The position numbers and the translations under genes were made by a program. A stretch of DNA of 64,000 nt, taken from the NCBI GenBank assembly GCA_023014485.1, contig JAJOZX010002355.1, forward strand, positions 5,001-69,000. The letters are read 5' to 3'. The notes under the pieces are model-generated. The model did not search any database and had not been told where the DNA came from. It was given only the letters and a program-made list of their open reading frames with translations. Below are positions 11,696-22,270 of this stretch, one piece after another; within the stretch, counting starts at the first letter, position 1; each line of letters opens with the position of its first letter. This stretch comes from Bathynomus jamesi (lineage: Eukaryota > Arthropoda > Malacostraca > Isopoda > Cirolanidae).

Positions 11696-11703
<8 letters not shown>
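11671..11703 (-). mobile_element. LTR D (33-bp 3' remnant, inverted)
   Basis: Complement of the last 33 bases of LTR A, separated from LTR C by TATAT. This mirrors the A-ATATA-B junction, so the inverted block copied an LTR-LTR junction. Confidence 0.75.
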
Positions 11704-11756
<53 letters not shown>

Positions 11757-11803
11757 ATGTATTAATGTATTTTGAAGTTTATATATATATATATATATAT
11801 ATT
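11699..11803. repeat. (TA)n arrays
   Basis: TA at about 11699-11753 and 11780-11803; they bound the inverted LTR block on the right. Confidence 0.9.
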
Positions 11804-12029
11804 CTTGTACTGTCCATTTCATAAGTCATATGCAACTGGAGGCTTGTATTGTGTCGTACGAACTTCCATACACGCATGGACGTCTCTGAAGAGAAATCTT
11901 TATAGGCCGATACATGGTTTTACTCCAAGAACTTTCATATCGAAATTTGGAATTTGAGTTAAAACATTCTTAAACGTTTTTCTTTTATAATGTTCAATAA
12001 ATGTTATGTATATACAACCCCATCATTTA

Positions 12030-12031
<2 letters not shown>

Positions 12032-12076
<45 letters not shown>
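12032..12076. repeat. (TA)n microsatellite
   Basis: About 45 nt of TA; the region to 12570 is AT-rich without gene signals. Confidence 0.95.
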
Positions 12077-12081
<5 letters not shown>

Positions 12082-12568
12082 TGCATCGAAAGTCAATTAA
12101 AGTCATTATTTTACTGAAAACAACAAACTTTGCTTTCAGTCAAGCAAAAAAATTTATCAAACTACAAAACTGTTTTGTTTAAAAAACAAAAACAAAAAAA
12201 TTGATCTTTGAAGGTACGTTTGCTTGAAGGAGTTTCATGTTAAAATGATTGCTTGCAAATGACAAAATACGTAAGAATTTTACTTATATTTTGTAGAAAT
12301 TGTCAGTTTTTGTCATTTTTTTTTTATTATTATTTGGGAATTTTAAGTTGTTACGTACATGATTGAATTTAATAAGAAGGTAAGTTGAGGTCATGGAGGA
12401 ATTAAGGTCACATAACATTTGTGTGTATATATATATATGTATATAAGAAAAACGTACCGGTACTCAGATTTGACGGACTCCTAGGGGTGTGTGGGAGATA
12501 GCGGATTTTTTAACTTTTTTTAAAAAAGGTGCCGGTACTGCATGCCGTTGCGTACTGCCAGAAAAGAG

Positions 12569-12569
<1 letters not shown>

Positions 12570-12660
<91 letters not shown>
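12570..12660. repeat. (TA)n microsatellite, long
   Basis: About 91 nt of uninterrupted TA, among the longest here. Open frames in all directions across it are artefacts of the dinucleotide. Confidence 0.97.
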
Positions 12661-12662
<2 letters not shown>

Positions 12663-12760
12663 GGCGCCCAGGAGCGAATCACAAAGGAGTCAATTCTCAA
12701 ATGGATCTACTCCCATTTTATGAGATTCTCATTCTCATCCATGGTTTTATTACTTTGGTC

Positions 12761-12807
12761 CAGGTTAGGTTAGGTTAGGAGAATGTTAGGTTAAGTTAGG
12801 TTAGGAA
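12761..12807 (+). repeat. Short interstitial TTAGG-like tract
   Basis: CAGGTTAGGTTAGGTTAGG followed by further degenerate GTTAGGTTAAGTTAGG units. (TTAGG)n is the telomere repeat of most arthropods. The tract is under 50 nt and so is interstitial. Confidence 0.6.
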
Positions 12808-12881
12808 ATATTAGTCATTTTCATTTCGCGCCTTACCGCGAATGCGAGTGAGGAATGAGATAATTAATATTCAGTGGGTGT

Positions 12882-12924
12882 AATAATAATAATAATAATA
12901 ATAATTATTATTATTATTATTATA

Positions 12925-12986
<62 letters not shown>
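12882..12986. repeat. (TAA)n(TTA)n(TA)n compound microsatellite
   Basis: TAA units turn into TTA units and then a TA array; this array borders a LINE-b 3' tail. Confidence 0.95.
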
Positions 12987-12987
<1 letters not shown>

Positions 12988-13049
12988 TTCAACCTTTCAA
13001 ATGTTCCGTGCGATGATTCCTCATTTCACAAAGGTCAAGCTTGTCGCCC

Positions 13050-13050
<1 letters not shown>
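12987..13050 (-). mobile_element. LINE-b 3' tail, solo copy 1
   Basis: On the minus strand reads GACAAGCTTGACCTT, then AAATGAGGAATCATCGCACG, GGAACATTTGAAAGG and TTGAAAG, matching the 3' end of LINE b at 54253-54306. (TA)n follows directly at the 3' end. It is an extreme 5' truncation. Confidence 0.75.

Positions 13051-13082
<32 letters not shown>
13051..13082. repeat. (TA)n microsatellite
   Basis: About 32 nt of TA on the 5' side of the LINE-b tail. Confidence 0.95.
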
Positions 13083-13083
<1 letters not shown>

Positions 13084-13261
13084 GAATTTTATAATTGAAT
13101 TAAGACGTAAAATTATTAAATCTTAAAAATTAAGTGATTTAATAAAATACTTCAAAAAGCTTTCGTATATACTCTGATCAGGTACAGGAATATATGAATA
13201 GCGTTGGAATCATTTAATTTTTCCTGTGTGAGTGTGGATTTTATATATATATATATATATA

Positions 13262-13493
13262 CAGGGTGAGTCAGAAGTCCGGAAAAGTAGGAAGGATAGG
13301 AAACTTTTATTGCAAAAAGACATGTGTTACGAGTAATGGTATAAGATGTGCTCTCTATGTTCTCCTTTCACTTGCAGACATAGAGTATAGAGAACATATA
13401 GAGCACATCTTATAACATTACTCGTAATACGTGTCTTTTCGCAATAAAAGTTTCCTATCCTTCCTACGTTTCTGGACTTTTTGACTCACCCGG
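13262..13493. mobile_element. Palindromic mariner-type MITE
   Basis: Begins CAGGGTGAGTCAGAAGTCC and ends in the approximate complement GACTCACCCGG, between TA dinucleotides. The arms are complementary over about 110 nt each, so the whole 232 bp folds on itself. No coding sequence. Confidence 0.85.
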
Positions 13494-13518
13494 TATATAT
13501 AAACAAGGAGAAATAAAA

Positions 13519-13571
13519 GTTAATATAGCGAACAATGTAATTAGAAAAACCATATTGTTCACTATATTAAC
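13519..13571. repeat. Small inverted repeat
   Basis: AGTTAATATAGCGAACAAT pairs with ATTGTTCACTATATTAACT across a short AT-rich loop. Probably a MITE remnant. Confidence 0.6.
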
Positions 13572-13929
13572 TGTTCAACTGTTAATTTATATGCATAAAA
13601 TCATACAGAAGTGCTATGCGTGAAGAAAAAATAGATTTGGCTCAAACTACCACACTACGGAACCCCACAGGAATAAATTGAGCACTCCCAAAATTTTTTT
13701 TTTTTTTTTTTTGTTTCGGGAAAAAAGTTCGACTATAGAAACCTAAAAATGTTGACAAGCATTAAAATTTATCAACTGGTTGTATAATTTTTTTCTTTCG
13801 ACATTTTAATTCTTTTTTGGTAACTAATTAAATTTGAAAAATTAACTTTGATCACCAAACTAATTAGCAATTTTTGGTGCTTTTTAGAAATTTTGATTTT
13901 ATAAGCGAACTTTCTTTTTTTCAAAATTC

Positions 13930-14270
13930 ACACAATCAATATCTTTGCAGCCTTCCCACGTGTGCCTCATTTAGGGCTTGGACACGTTGTCATCGATGCG
14001 ATGAGATTTTTGGATGACTCTGTGACCCAAATTTTTTTCGAAATTCGTTCAATATTTCTTTTACGTACGATATGGATGGAGGAGGAGATCTTGTTTTCAG
14101 AAATCGGCGATTATGGAGGCTGCTCCTAGATGCGCACAATAGGATTCATATCTGGGATTCTCGGAGCCCAAGGAAGAACTTCAGACCCTCTTTGTCTCTT
14201 CCACTGAGTAATCTGTCGTAGCGTGGACGGGTCTTCTTGCAACATATACGCGTTAAACTGGAGTTTTCTT
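13930..14270 (-). pseudogene. Decayed Tc1-like transposase C-terminal part
   Basis: On the minus strand, broken frames read LQEDPSTLRQ (cf. the QQDN region of Tc1 transposases) and, further on, WAPRIPDMNPI, resembling the WPPYSPDMNPIEH motif that carries the third catalytic residue. Several stops and shifts follow. Terminal repeats were not found. Confidence 0.5.
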
Positions 14271-14794
14271 TAATGAAATAATGGGGGGAAGATGGTTCTC
14301 AAGAACGTGAATATATACGTATATATTTCCTGGAATTCAGATGTTCCCCCGACAATATGGGGAGGCCCGTCATTTCGTCGTGTATTTTCCCAATATATTT
14401 TTTATACGATCAATTTATTCATGCTTCACTTTGTACATTTACTCTCTGACAACGATCCAAACGACCAAATAACTCATGAAACTATTCCGTAAACCAAGAT
14501 TTTTTTTTTTTTTTTTTAATTAATTTGGATTCGATATCAAAAAAATTAACCGAAAAAGCTCTCGTAAATTCTCGTTTTATTTTTTTTTCAAACTGTTTCT
14601 ATTACAAATATTAATATATAGCGGCTGATGTGTTCCGAAATATTTAGATCAGAATTTTGCGAATCACTTCATAGCAAAATTAACTTCCTGAATCCAGTTA
14701 TAAATGTTAGGATGCCAAATTAGAGAATATGTAATTTGGGGTTTTTACAAAAACCAAAATAAATTGTAATTATATTTTTGTACTCCCTGTTCTG

Positions 14795-14797
<3 letters not shown>

Positions 14798-14865
<68 letters not shown>

Positions 14866-14871
14866 TATATA
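14798..14871. repeat. (TA)n microsatellite with phase slips
   Basis: About 74 nt of TA containing ATAATA and ATTATA slips. Confidence 0.95.
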
Positions 14872-14946
14872 AAACGGTCCCACCAGGATTCAAACGTGAT
14901 ACCTCTTCAATAGAAACCGCGGTCGCTACCATTACACTATAAAGCT
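14872..14946 (-). mobile_element. tRNA-like SINE fragment
   Basis: Minus strand has an A-box-like TAGTGTAATGGTAG (about 14940-14927) and a B-box-like CGTTTGAATCC (14895-14885) with tRNA-like spacing. Acceptor and T arms do not pair well, so this is a tRNA-derived repeat and not a tRNA. Confidence 0.5.
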
Positions 14947-14949
14947 AAA

Positions 14950-15236
14950 TTGTTCCATACAAAACACCAGTTCTAAAAAAATGAATTGCTCCATTTGGAC
15001 TGATTTTATGCAACTATTTCTTGGTTTTTATAACGAATTGTCTATCTTTCTCTCCTGAACCGATTTTGAACCAATTATGCTTTAAATGTTGATAAAAAGT
15101 ACTTCAAAATCGGTTCAGAAAGAAAAGGTGTTCCAACGGTTTCTATAATGGAACATTCGTTTTATCAATAAATCGTTCCGTAATCGGTCTAAATGGAACA
15201 ATTACATTTTTAGAAACGATGTTATGTATGGAACAA
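14950..15236. mobile_element. Palindromic repeat, class unknown
   Basis: Left arm TTGTTCCATACAAAACACC... and right-arm complement TTGTTCCATACATAACATC... match over about 75 nt, continuing imperfectly inwards. A central hairpin (CTGAACCGATTTTGAA with TTCAAAATCGGTTCAG) is also present. No coding sequence, and the target duplication is unclear. Confidence 0.65.
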
Positions 15237-15504
15237 CTTGAATTTACAGTGTAAAAGCTAACACAACCTGGTTTATATTTCATCACCCGTGGGAACACAC
15301 AACATTTCGCGACCAGAGGTGTTTTACGCACTAGCCCTCCTGCGCTGAAGGCAATGATAGCATTTAATTAAAATCTGTCTGGTATAACGCTGAGGTCCCA
15401 TATATGGCATTTCATGTATAAACGCGCATGATTTTTTTATAATGTAAAAACAGCTTCACCATTAGTGTTCATGCATGACATTCCATATATATATTTGTGT
15501 GTGG

Positions 15505-15535
<31 letters not shown>

Positions 15536-16469
15536 TGTGTGTGTGTTGTATGAGCGGAGCGGTGCTTTGTATAAAAAAGTGAAATTTTTAATTTCTCTAT
15601 ATTTTATGTTTTATGATGCAACTGGGACCAGTCCGGACCGGTCCAGACCACTTATTTTACAGTTGTTTACCAATTGTAAAATAAAAAAGTGTAAAATAAA
15701 ATTAAAACACTTGTTTTACAATTGTTTTCCAAGTAAATAGCGTGAAATTTAGCTAAACCACTTGATTGCTTTAATATGTAATACAAATAACGCTCGAATG
15801 ACACATTTCTGGCACGATTTGTGACTTAACTGAGCGAAATAAACATATTTGAACCGATCCAAGGAGCTCAGGTTGCATCACTTATATCTATCTATCTATC
15901 TATCTAATGTTTTTTTTGTTTTTTTTAAATTATCGAAGTATCACAGTTTAAGCGGAACTATGAAGAGTTAAACATCTTTTACATAGAGCACCAATCCGAA
16001 TATTTCAGGCTACGAGCAGCTCGCAGTAGCATTGCCAAGGAAATAGGAGGGGTCAAAGTACTAATGAAGCTTTCGTACGTGGTTGATCACCACTGAAAGC
16101 AACAATGCTCTGTGTTAGTCTAGTTCAAAGAATATCCATATGCTTATTCAATTTATTGTAATTTTCGTAAGTTTGTATTGCAGACACCCCCAGTTATTAG
16201 CAGTCCTGGTGTATGATTCTTCAGGAGCAAATATATAGTAAATATAAGCAGGATTAAGATTCCTAGGGTTATCTATATATATATCTTCTTATCTATTTAT
16301 TCAGTAACAATTTTAAAATAGAATAAAATATAAACTCAGAAAAAATCTCGAGTAAATAGGTTATCAGAATGAGATATCGAACACGTGACTTTCATTAGAA
16401 GATACAAATTATTTCATGAAAGTAATTACTTTCAAAGTACTTTCTTTAATATTTCTATACGAATACATG

Positions 16470-16505
<36 letters not shown>

Positions 16506-16760
16506 AATAATATAGTATTTTTCTGAAAATTGAAAATTGAATTGGTGCGAAAGCCATTGTACATAATTAAGGACTTTTTTTTTTAAAATTTAAATATTAT
16601 TTGTAGTTTTTAAAAGATAATGGTTGTGTGGTTAACCACTTTCAGTCTTGCAGAAAAATGTTTGTTTTAATATGTTATAGCATTGTGAAAGAATACATTA
16701 AAAACATTTTTTTGTCATAGTTAATTTGAACAAACAAAAAAATGTTTGTATTCTATAAAC
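15237..16760. other. Unassigned AT-rich DNA with microsatellites
   Basis: Contains (TG)n at 15497-15546, (CTAT)n near 15887-15906 and (TTA)n near 16470-16503. No gene or element could be supported. Confidence 0.5.
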
Positions 16761-16989
16761 CAGAGATTTCCAAACTTTTCACGTTGGCGACACACTAATT
16801 AATTTTTGTTATCAAATATCAAATATCAGATAATTTTTCGGTAGGTGGTTTATCTTGTAGCCGATTTTGTTGATACAAAAATCAAAATTTTCAAAATACA
16901 AAAAAATTGAAAATAATTAACTAAATTTGGCGACACACCTGGAAGGTATTGGCGACACACTAACGCGACACACAGTTTGGAAAGCTCTG
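16761..16989. mobile_element. hAT MITE copy 1 with perfect 8-bp target duplication
   Basis: Starts CAGAGATTTCCAAACTT and ends AGTTTGGAAAGCTCTG. Flanked on both sides by CTATAAAC (16753-16760, 16990-16997). The interior contains repeated GGCGACACAC motifs. A second, inverted-orientation copy lies at 43777-44010. Non-autonomous (229 bp). Confidence 0.93.
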
Positions 16990-16999
16990 CTATAAACAA

Positions 17000-17634
17000 A
17001 CGAAGTACCGTGGTGTTCAAAATTATCAAATATAATTTTTTTTGGTTTAAATTCAACTAAAGAAATTATATAATTTTTTTTTTAAATAAATTTACTTTGA
17101 TTAAAATAATTTTAAGATTATATTTACTTGGAATTGGAATTGAGTTCGTGGGAAATTTGAAAATCATTAATTCCAAGTAAATATAATTCCATATGTTTAA
17201 TATAAACATAATTTATTTTCAAGGAACACCGTTTATTTAGATAAATTTTAACAGAATTTAATAATTTTGAACAAAGTATATTTTGTTCATTTAAAATGCC
17301 CCCCTCCCCCCTAAAGAAACCCTGTTAAAATTAGATATAACGTTTTTGAGTGTAAAAAACCTTGAAATTAACTGAATACGAGTATATTTTACAATCTTGA
17401 TTTACGTCGAAAAGTTAAACTCATTTATCATTTAACTTTATACTTTAGTTATTGTGTAATTATCATAATTACACAGGTATTTATAGTACAGGTATTTATA
17501 ATACAGGGAATTATTACTATTATACAGGTATTTTTTGGGGGGAATTTGAAAGTTTTTAAAAAAATAAAATCACTGTATGGGTATTTTTTTTCCTCACCTG
17601 ATAACATTCTATACCTTTCTTATAAATGCAAGAA

Positions 17635-17636
<2 letters not shown>
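17000..17636. other. Unassigned AT-rich DNA
   Basis: Holds one small inverted repeat (17114-17133 with 17170-17191, arms ATATTTACTTGGAATT) but no gene signal. Confidence 0.5.
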
Positions 17637-17724
<88 letters not shown>

Positions 17725-17743
17725 GATAGAATTCAGAATGGTC

Positions 17744-17787
<44 letters not shown>
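17637..17787. repeat. Two (TA)n arrays
   Basis: About 86 nt (17637-17722) and 40 nt (17748-17787) of TA separated by 25 nt of unique sequence. Confidence 0.95.
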
Positions 17788-17790
<3 letters not shown>

Positions 17791-17954
17791 CTATATTGAG
17801 GATTTTTATTGTATTTAAGTGTTTTTGCACTAACAAAAGTCCTTCTCGATTAAGAGAAATCAGTGTGGAGATAAACTAGAGAGGAACACAGACTACAAGC
17901 GATAGATAGCGACAGAACTGCAAAATACTAATTTAAGTTGTCAATCCCCTTACT

Positions 17955-18064
17955 ATTGGCTGAGGGTCGCGGGCTGCCTTCTGATTCTCTGACCAATGAA
18001 ACGGGAGAATCTCTGTTTGGGGAATTCCCATTGGCCAAATGATTGTTGTTCTCCCGTGACGTCA
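17955..18064. promoter_or_regulatory. Candidate regulatory cluster: CCAAT boxes, kappaB-like and CRE-like sites
   Basis: Within 110 nt there are ATTGG (17955-17959), CCAAT (17993-17997), the palindromic kappaB-type site GGGAATTCCC (18020-18029), ATTGG (18030-18034) and a full CRE, TGACGTCA (18057-18064). The region is less AT-rich than its surroundings and lacks repeats. If the exon at 18845-18934 is real, this lies in its first intron; it could also be a plus-strand promoter. Factor binding is inferred from consensus only. Confidence 0.4.
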
Positions 18065-18844
18065 TTTCTTCTTCTACTTTTGCAATAGATCTTTCTGACG
18101 ACGGTTCCTCACGCTACGAAAGGGTTCAAAGCGTCAAAAAATGCAATAGTCGACTTCCAGTGCCCGTTTTAGTATTTTCTTTACCAAAAATCCTCAATTA
18201 CAATTATTAAATTACTGAATTAAGGCTTTTTTTTAAATTTTTACAATTTTTAATTAGAAAATTTTTGGTTTTATAATAAATACATAAAAACAGCTACATA
18301 ATTAAGCTAAATAATTGAGTGACTTATGTATGAATATATACAGAAGGGTATAAAATTATTTTAAGCGTGTTTCTTACATAGATTTAACTGTATATAAACC
18401 AATGGAATGTTTTTGCCTAAACAGTTTAAAAACTAAATATTACACAACAATGTTCCTTTGGAGAGATTCAGTAAAATATTAATGATCTGTGTATGAAAAA
18501 ATTCCTTAAAAATTTAAAACAGTTCTTATGAAAATTAATACAGATAAACTTGTGTGTGTGTATATATATATATATATATCCTATAATAGTGGGTCATATA
18601 TGCACAGCTATATATACATAAAGTGTGTTATTGCAAAATACACAATGGTGTTAAGGACATCTTCCTATAGGCCCTCTTAATTATATGGACCTACACAGTC
18701 TATAAACATTTATTTAGCAAGACTAAGTAGGCCTATTTTTAAAATAAACCCCATTTTATAACACATTTCAGTCGTTATGGGTTTGTATGAAGAATGAATG
18801 GGAATTCCTTGATATATGCAAATTTCAAGTATAAAGCAAGTTAC

Positions 18845-18934
18845 CTGAGTCTCTGATGCGGTTTCTGGTCTTGTTTTTGTGTTGGCTGCCATCCACGCTT
18901 CGGCAAATGTTTCCATCGCACTCTGAAAATCCAT
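18845..18934 (-). CDS. Putative first coding exon of an unidentified gene (30 codons)
   Basis: On the minus strand an ATG at 18934 in a good translation-start context (A at -3, G at +4) opens 30 codons beginning MDFQSAMETFAEAWMAAN. They end exactly at CAG|GTAA (18845|18844), a strong splice-donor match, in phase 0. The sequence is outside repeats, has balanced codon use, and would form an acidic amphipathic helix followed by a Thr/Glu-rich stretch. No stop precedes the donor; reading on into the intron reaches a stop at about codon 75. The protein was not recognised, and downstream exons should lie at lower coordinates but none was found. An upstream E2F-like site at 19171 and CpG-rich sequence to 19640 fit a promoter. 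Confidence 0.5.
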
Positions 18935-19170
18935 TCTTGAAACTTGCAAACTTTGTTAGGGGTCTCGAGCCCCCCCCGTCTAAGAATGAGTCGAATGACC
19001 CATTCAGAAGTTAATTACGGAAAGCCATTGTAATAAATTTCACGAAATACAGTCGAAAATGACATCTTAAATAAAAGAGTTTTTACCGAATCGGACTTTT
19101 ATTTCATATAAGTTTCACCGACGATGTATAAATCGTGATTAAGTTTGGTTTAGTTTCAAATATTTTCAAC

Positions 19171-19180
19171 TTTGGCGCCA
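19171..19180. promoter_or_regulatory. E2F-like site
   Basis: TTTGGCGCCA matches the E2F/DP consensus TTTSGCGC. It is about 240 nt upstream of the putative start codon at 18934. Function is inferred. Confidence 0.35.
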
Positions 19181-19539
19181 GATTTTTTGGGTTTGCGGTT
19201 CAGAGATCGTCCGGAGTTGATATCACTGAGAATAAAAGCACGCGGATGTTCTGAGTTTATTTGGGTTTAGCAATAAGAAGAGTCGCTAATCCCCGGAATG
19301 AGGTCGGAAGTCAGCTGGCACCACGAGTTATGTTTCAAGCAGATCGTGTCACCGCTGACTGACTAATAACCAGACCAAATCATACTTTATAGAGACCGAT
19401 TGGAGATAAACCTCCATAATCTTGATTATGACAATCCACGCAGTCGCACTAACTTATAGCGATTGGTAAGAGGCGAGTGCCAGACACTGTTCTTAACTGG
19501 CATCAGAGAAGAGCGGCACTGTACGATGGAACACTAACA

Positions 19540-19640
19540 AATGTTCGGCGGAGACTGCGCGACAACTCTCGTACGGTATGGGCGGAGCCTCTTTTCAAAC
19601 GTGCGCGCGCATTTATTGCCTCAGTTGCCGATCAGCCTTC
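19540..19640. promoter_or_regulatory. CpG-richer segment with a GC box
   Basis: Contains several CG dinucleotides, GGGCGGAGC (19581-19589) and CGTGCGCGCGC. It stands out from the AT-rich surroundings. It could be the promoter of the minus-strand exon at 18934, or a bidirectional start region. A 73-codon plus-strand frame (19477-19698) crosses it without a recognisable domain. Confidence 0.35.
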
Positions 19641-20179
19641 GTTCAGAAATCATCTTCTGAAATATGATAAAACTAGTATTTACCTGAACAGTAATTAATA
19701 GTAACTCACTAAACAAAATCCAAATACAATATTTTTAAAAAAGCGACAAAACGTAACATTTGGAACCAGTGTTCAGTGATAATATTTTATATATTAAGAG
19801 AAATGACTGAGTCATTTATTTTTATTTATTTTTTTTTGTACCTGCATGTTCGAAGCTTTGAGCGTGAGATTAAGATAATCCAACAGCTTTACTACTTAGG
19901 TGGGGATTTAGCTTAATCCGATTGCCTAGTAATTGCTTCAAAATAAAAAGATGAAATATAAAAGGATTTTCAGATAAAGAATTGGGGTTAAAACACAAAA
20001 GAGAAAATTTTTCTGTTTTCAAAATAAGACTTTTTTTTTTTTTTAATTTTTTGTAAAGTGTGACATTATTTGATATGATTAAAATAATAAAAAAAATAAT
20101 TGAAAAGTTATTTATTGTTAAAACTACAAAAATGGATTCAGAGGAAGTGCAATTAATTTCCATTCAATTTTAATATGTT

Positions 20180-20183
<4 letters not shown>

Positions 20184-20241
<58 letters not shown>
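20184..20241. repeat. (TA)n microsatellite
   Basis: About 58 nt of TA; a TA/CA array also lies at 20461-20506. Confidence 0.95.
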
Positions 20242-20246
<5 letters not shown>

Positions 20247-20460
20247 TTTTACTTAGTGAAAGAGGAGGTTTGGAGTAGTTTTTTTTAATGTAGGCCTATA
20301 TGGAAATCTGGCTAATGGGGATTAGTTGACTCGAGTGCCTCATTGAAAACAAAGCACCATTCCGTTTTGGCCCTCTTAGGAACTGTGCCAGAGGGAATAA
20401 GTGTTTGCTAAAAGACTGGTCTTCCTCACCACTTATAGGACTATTAAGAACCATAAACAA

Positions 20461-20496
<36 letters not shown>

Positions 20497-20692
20497 CACA
20501 CACACTGAAAATAGCAAGGAGAGAATTAATCCTTTTCGGAAGGATTAAAGAGTCAAAGATTAAGGATTAAAATATAATAAAGAAAATGGGATTAAAAGTG
20601 CAATTAAATTATTGTGTCGTGAACATTACATTATAACAAAACACAAAACCTACTTTGATAAATAGTGTACTATTACTATTACTATTACAATA

Positions 20693-20697
<5 letters not shown>

Positions 20698-20729
<32 letters not shown>

Positions 20730-20747
20730 GAATAAGAATAAGAATAA
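20698..20747. repeat. (TAA)n/(AATAAG)n microsatellite
   Basis: TAA units changing to AATAAG; the palindromic repeat starts immediately after it. Confidence 0.9.
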
Positions 20748-20957
20748 GGATCACCTGAAGATCAGTGCTCCCAACCTTCTCTAGTTAGCTTTATAAGGCT
20801 AACTAACGAAAATATCACGACCTAACCTAACCAGTCGTTAGGTCAACTGTACACCCTTGATGATTGATTAGGTTAGGTAGTGATAGTGATATTTTCGTTA
20901 ATTAGCCTTATAAAGCTTAAATGAAGAAGGCTGGGGGCCCTGATCTTCAGGTGATCC
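20748..20957. mobile_element. Palindromic MITE in a (TAA)n array
   Basis: Left end GGATCACCTGAAGATCAG and right end CTGATCTTCAGGTGATCC are exact complements, and the arms continue to pair for about 70 nt (GTTAGCTTTATAAGGCTAAC region). The element is 210 bp and is embedded in TAA repeats on both sides. No coding sequence; superfamily uncertain. Confidence 0.85.
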
Positions 20958-21000
20958 AATAACAATAATAATAATAATAATAATAATAATTAGGCTATTA

Positions 21001-21031
<31 letters not shown>
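20958..21031. repeat. (AAT)n and (TTA)n microsatellites
   Basis: AATAAT array right of the MITE, then a TTA array. Confidence 0.9.
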
Positions 21032-21034
<3 letters not shown>

Positions 21035-21357
21035 AAAAAGTTTTCAATAAAAAGATTAATTATTACTAATAATAATTGAGGGCATCCAGAATAACTAAGT
21101 TTTTCTTTTAAATCATTACAGTGCAAACAGACGAACAATGCATTTTATTACAGTTACCTTACAGTGAAACTGGTTAAACTTAATAAAATGTAGGCCTATT
21201 TATATAGTGATGCAACAGGTTATCTGTTTAAAACATGCGTGACTTAAGATAGTCAAGTGTCAAATTTTGTTTATCACTAGTGACTAATAGTTAGGTGCAA
21301 ACTTGACTTTTTCATTAGTTTTTAAGTCAACTAAACTATTGGAATTTCTATTTTAAC

Positions 21358-21493
21358 TTAAAATTTTGCAAAATTCTGCAAAAATCTGTAAAATTCTGCA
21401 AAATTCTGCAAAAATCTGTAAAATTCTGCAAAATTCTGCAAAAATTCTGCAAAAATCTGCAAAATTCTGTAAAATTCTGCAAAATTTTGCAAA
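21358..21493 (+). repeat. Minisatellite of AAAATTCTGC units
   Basis: About 13 units of 10-11 nt (AAAATTCTGC, with AAAAATCTGT and AAAATTTTGC variants) in direct order. Higher-order alternation of TCTGC and TCTGT units is visible. No open frame. Confidence 0.9.
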
Positions 21494-21685
21494 CCAGGCA
21501 TGAGCTGTAAGACTTTTTTTTTTATAACATGTTTGAATTAACTTACTCTAACCTAGCCTTACCTAACCTCACCTAATCTAGTTCTAGTCTAAAAACTACT
21601 GAAGTCTATTTTGTTCCAATCTACCGTATTTATGATACTTCAAAGTTGAATTAACTCAGAGACACTAAAGTAAATGAGATATATA

Positions 21686-21806
21686 CAGGGTGTTTCAGGT
21701 CGACCCTAGAAATTAGTTCATATTACTATGACAAACTTGAAATACCAAATACAAATTACAAATTCCGTCAATTTCTATATTTCTAGGGTCGACCTGAAAC
21801 ACCCTG
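21686..21806. mobile_element. Mariner-type MITE (121 bp)
   Basis: CAGGGTGTTTCAGGTCGACC at the left and its exact complement at the right, next to TA on both sides. The arms are about 30 nt (ending near CTAGAAAT). No coding sequence. Confidence 0.88.
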
Positions 21807-22037
21807 TAGATAAAAAATAAAATAGATATCCCTTTATTATTAACAACAATAAATATAACAATATTACAATTATTACAATTACTACAATAATTTTAACGAA
21901 GAACATACAATTATTAATTGGACAATTTACATTTATTTTGATTTAATATGTTCTTAAGTTTAGGGTAAATGCATATTGCTTTTACATAAGTAATAATAAG
22001 CATTATTATCCGCATGTATATGAGGTAATTTGTGCAG

Positions 22038-22042
<5 letters not shown>

Positions 22043-22096
<54 letters not shown>

Positions 22097-22112
22097 TATG
22101 CATCAGTTGTAT

Positions 22113-22152
<40 letters not shown>

Positions 22153-22171
22153 TATATAAATATATATATAT

Positions 22172-22205
<34 letters not shown>

Positions 22206-22217
22206 GCTCATACATAG

Positions 22218-22269
<52 letters not shown>
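22043..22269. repeat. (TA)n arrays followed by (TAA)n
   Basis: TA at 22043-22100 and 22118-22206 with interruptions, then about 52 nt of AAT units (22217-22269). Confidence 0.95.

Positions 22270-22270
<1 letters not shown>

Noticed and set aside
12464..12778. Long open frames made of Ile-Tyr repeats, here and at all other (TA)n arrays
   Set aside because: TA dinucleotides read as ATA-TAT in every frame and contain few stops. These frames are artefacts of the microsatellites.
17116..17191. Inverted repeat with ATATTTACTTGGAATT arms as a microRNA precursor
   Set aside because: Arms are short, AT-only and lie in low-complexity DNA; more likely a decayed MITE. Small-RNA data would be needed to revive the idea.
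20828..20874. CCTAACCTAACC / GGTTAGGT as telomeric insertions
   Set aside because: They are the two arms of the palindromic MITE at 20748-20957 and so belong to that element's sequence.
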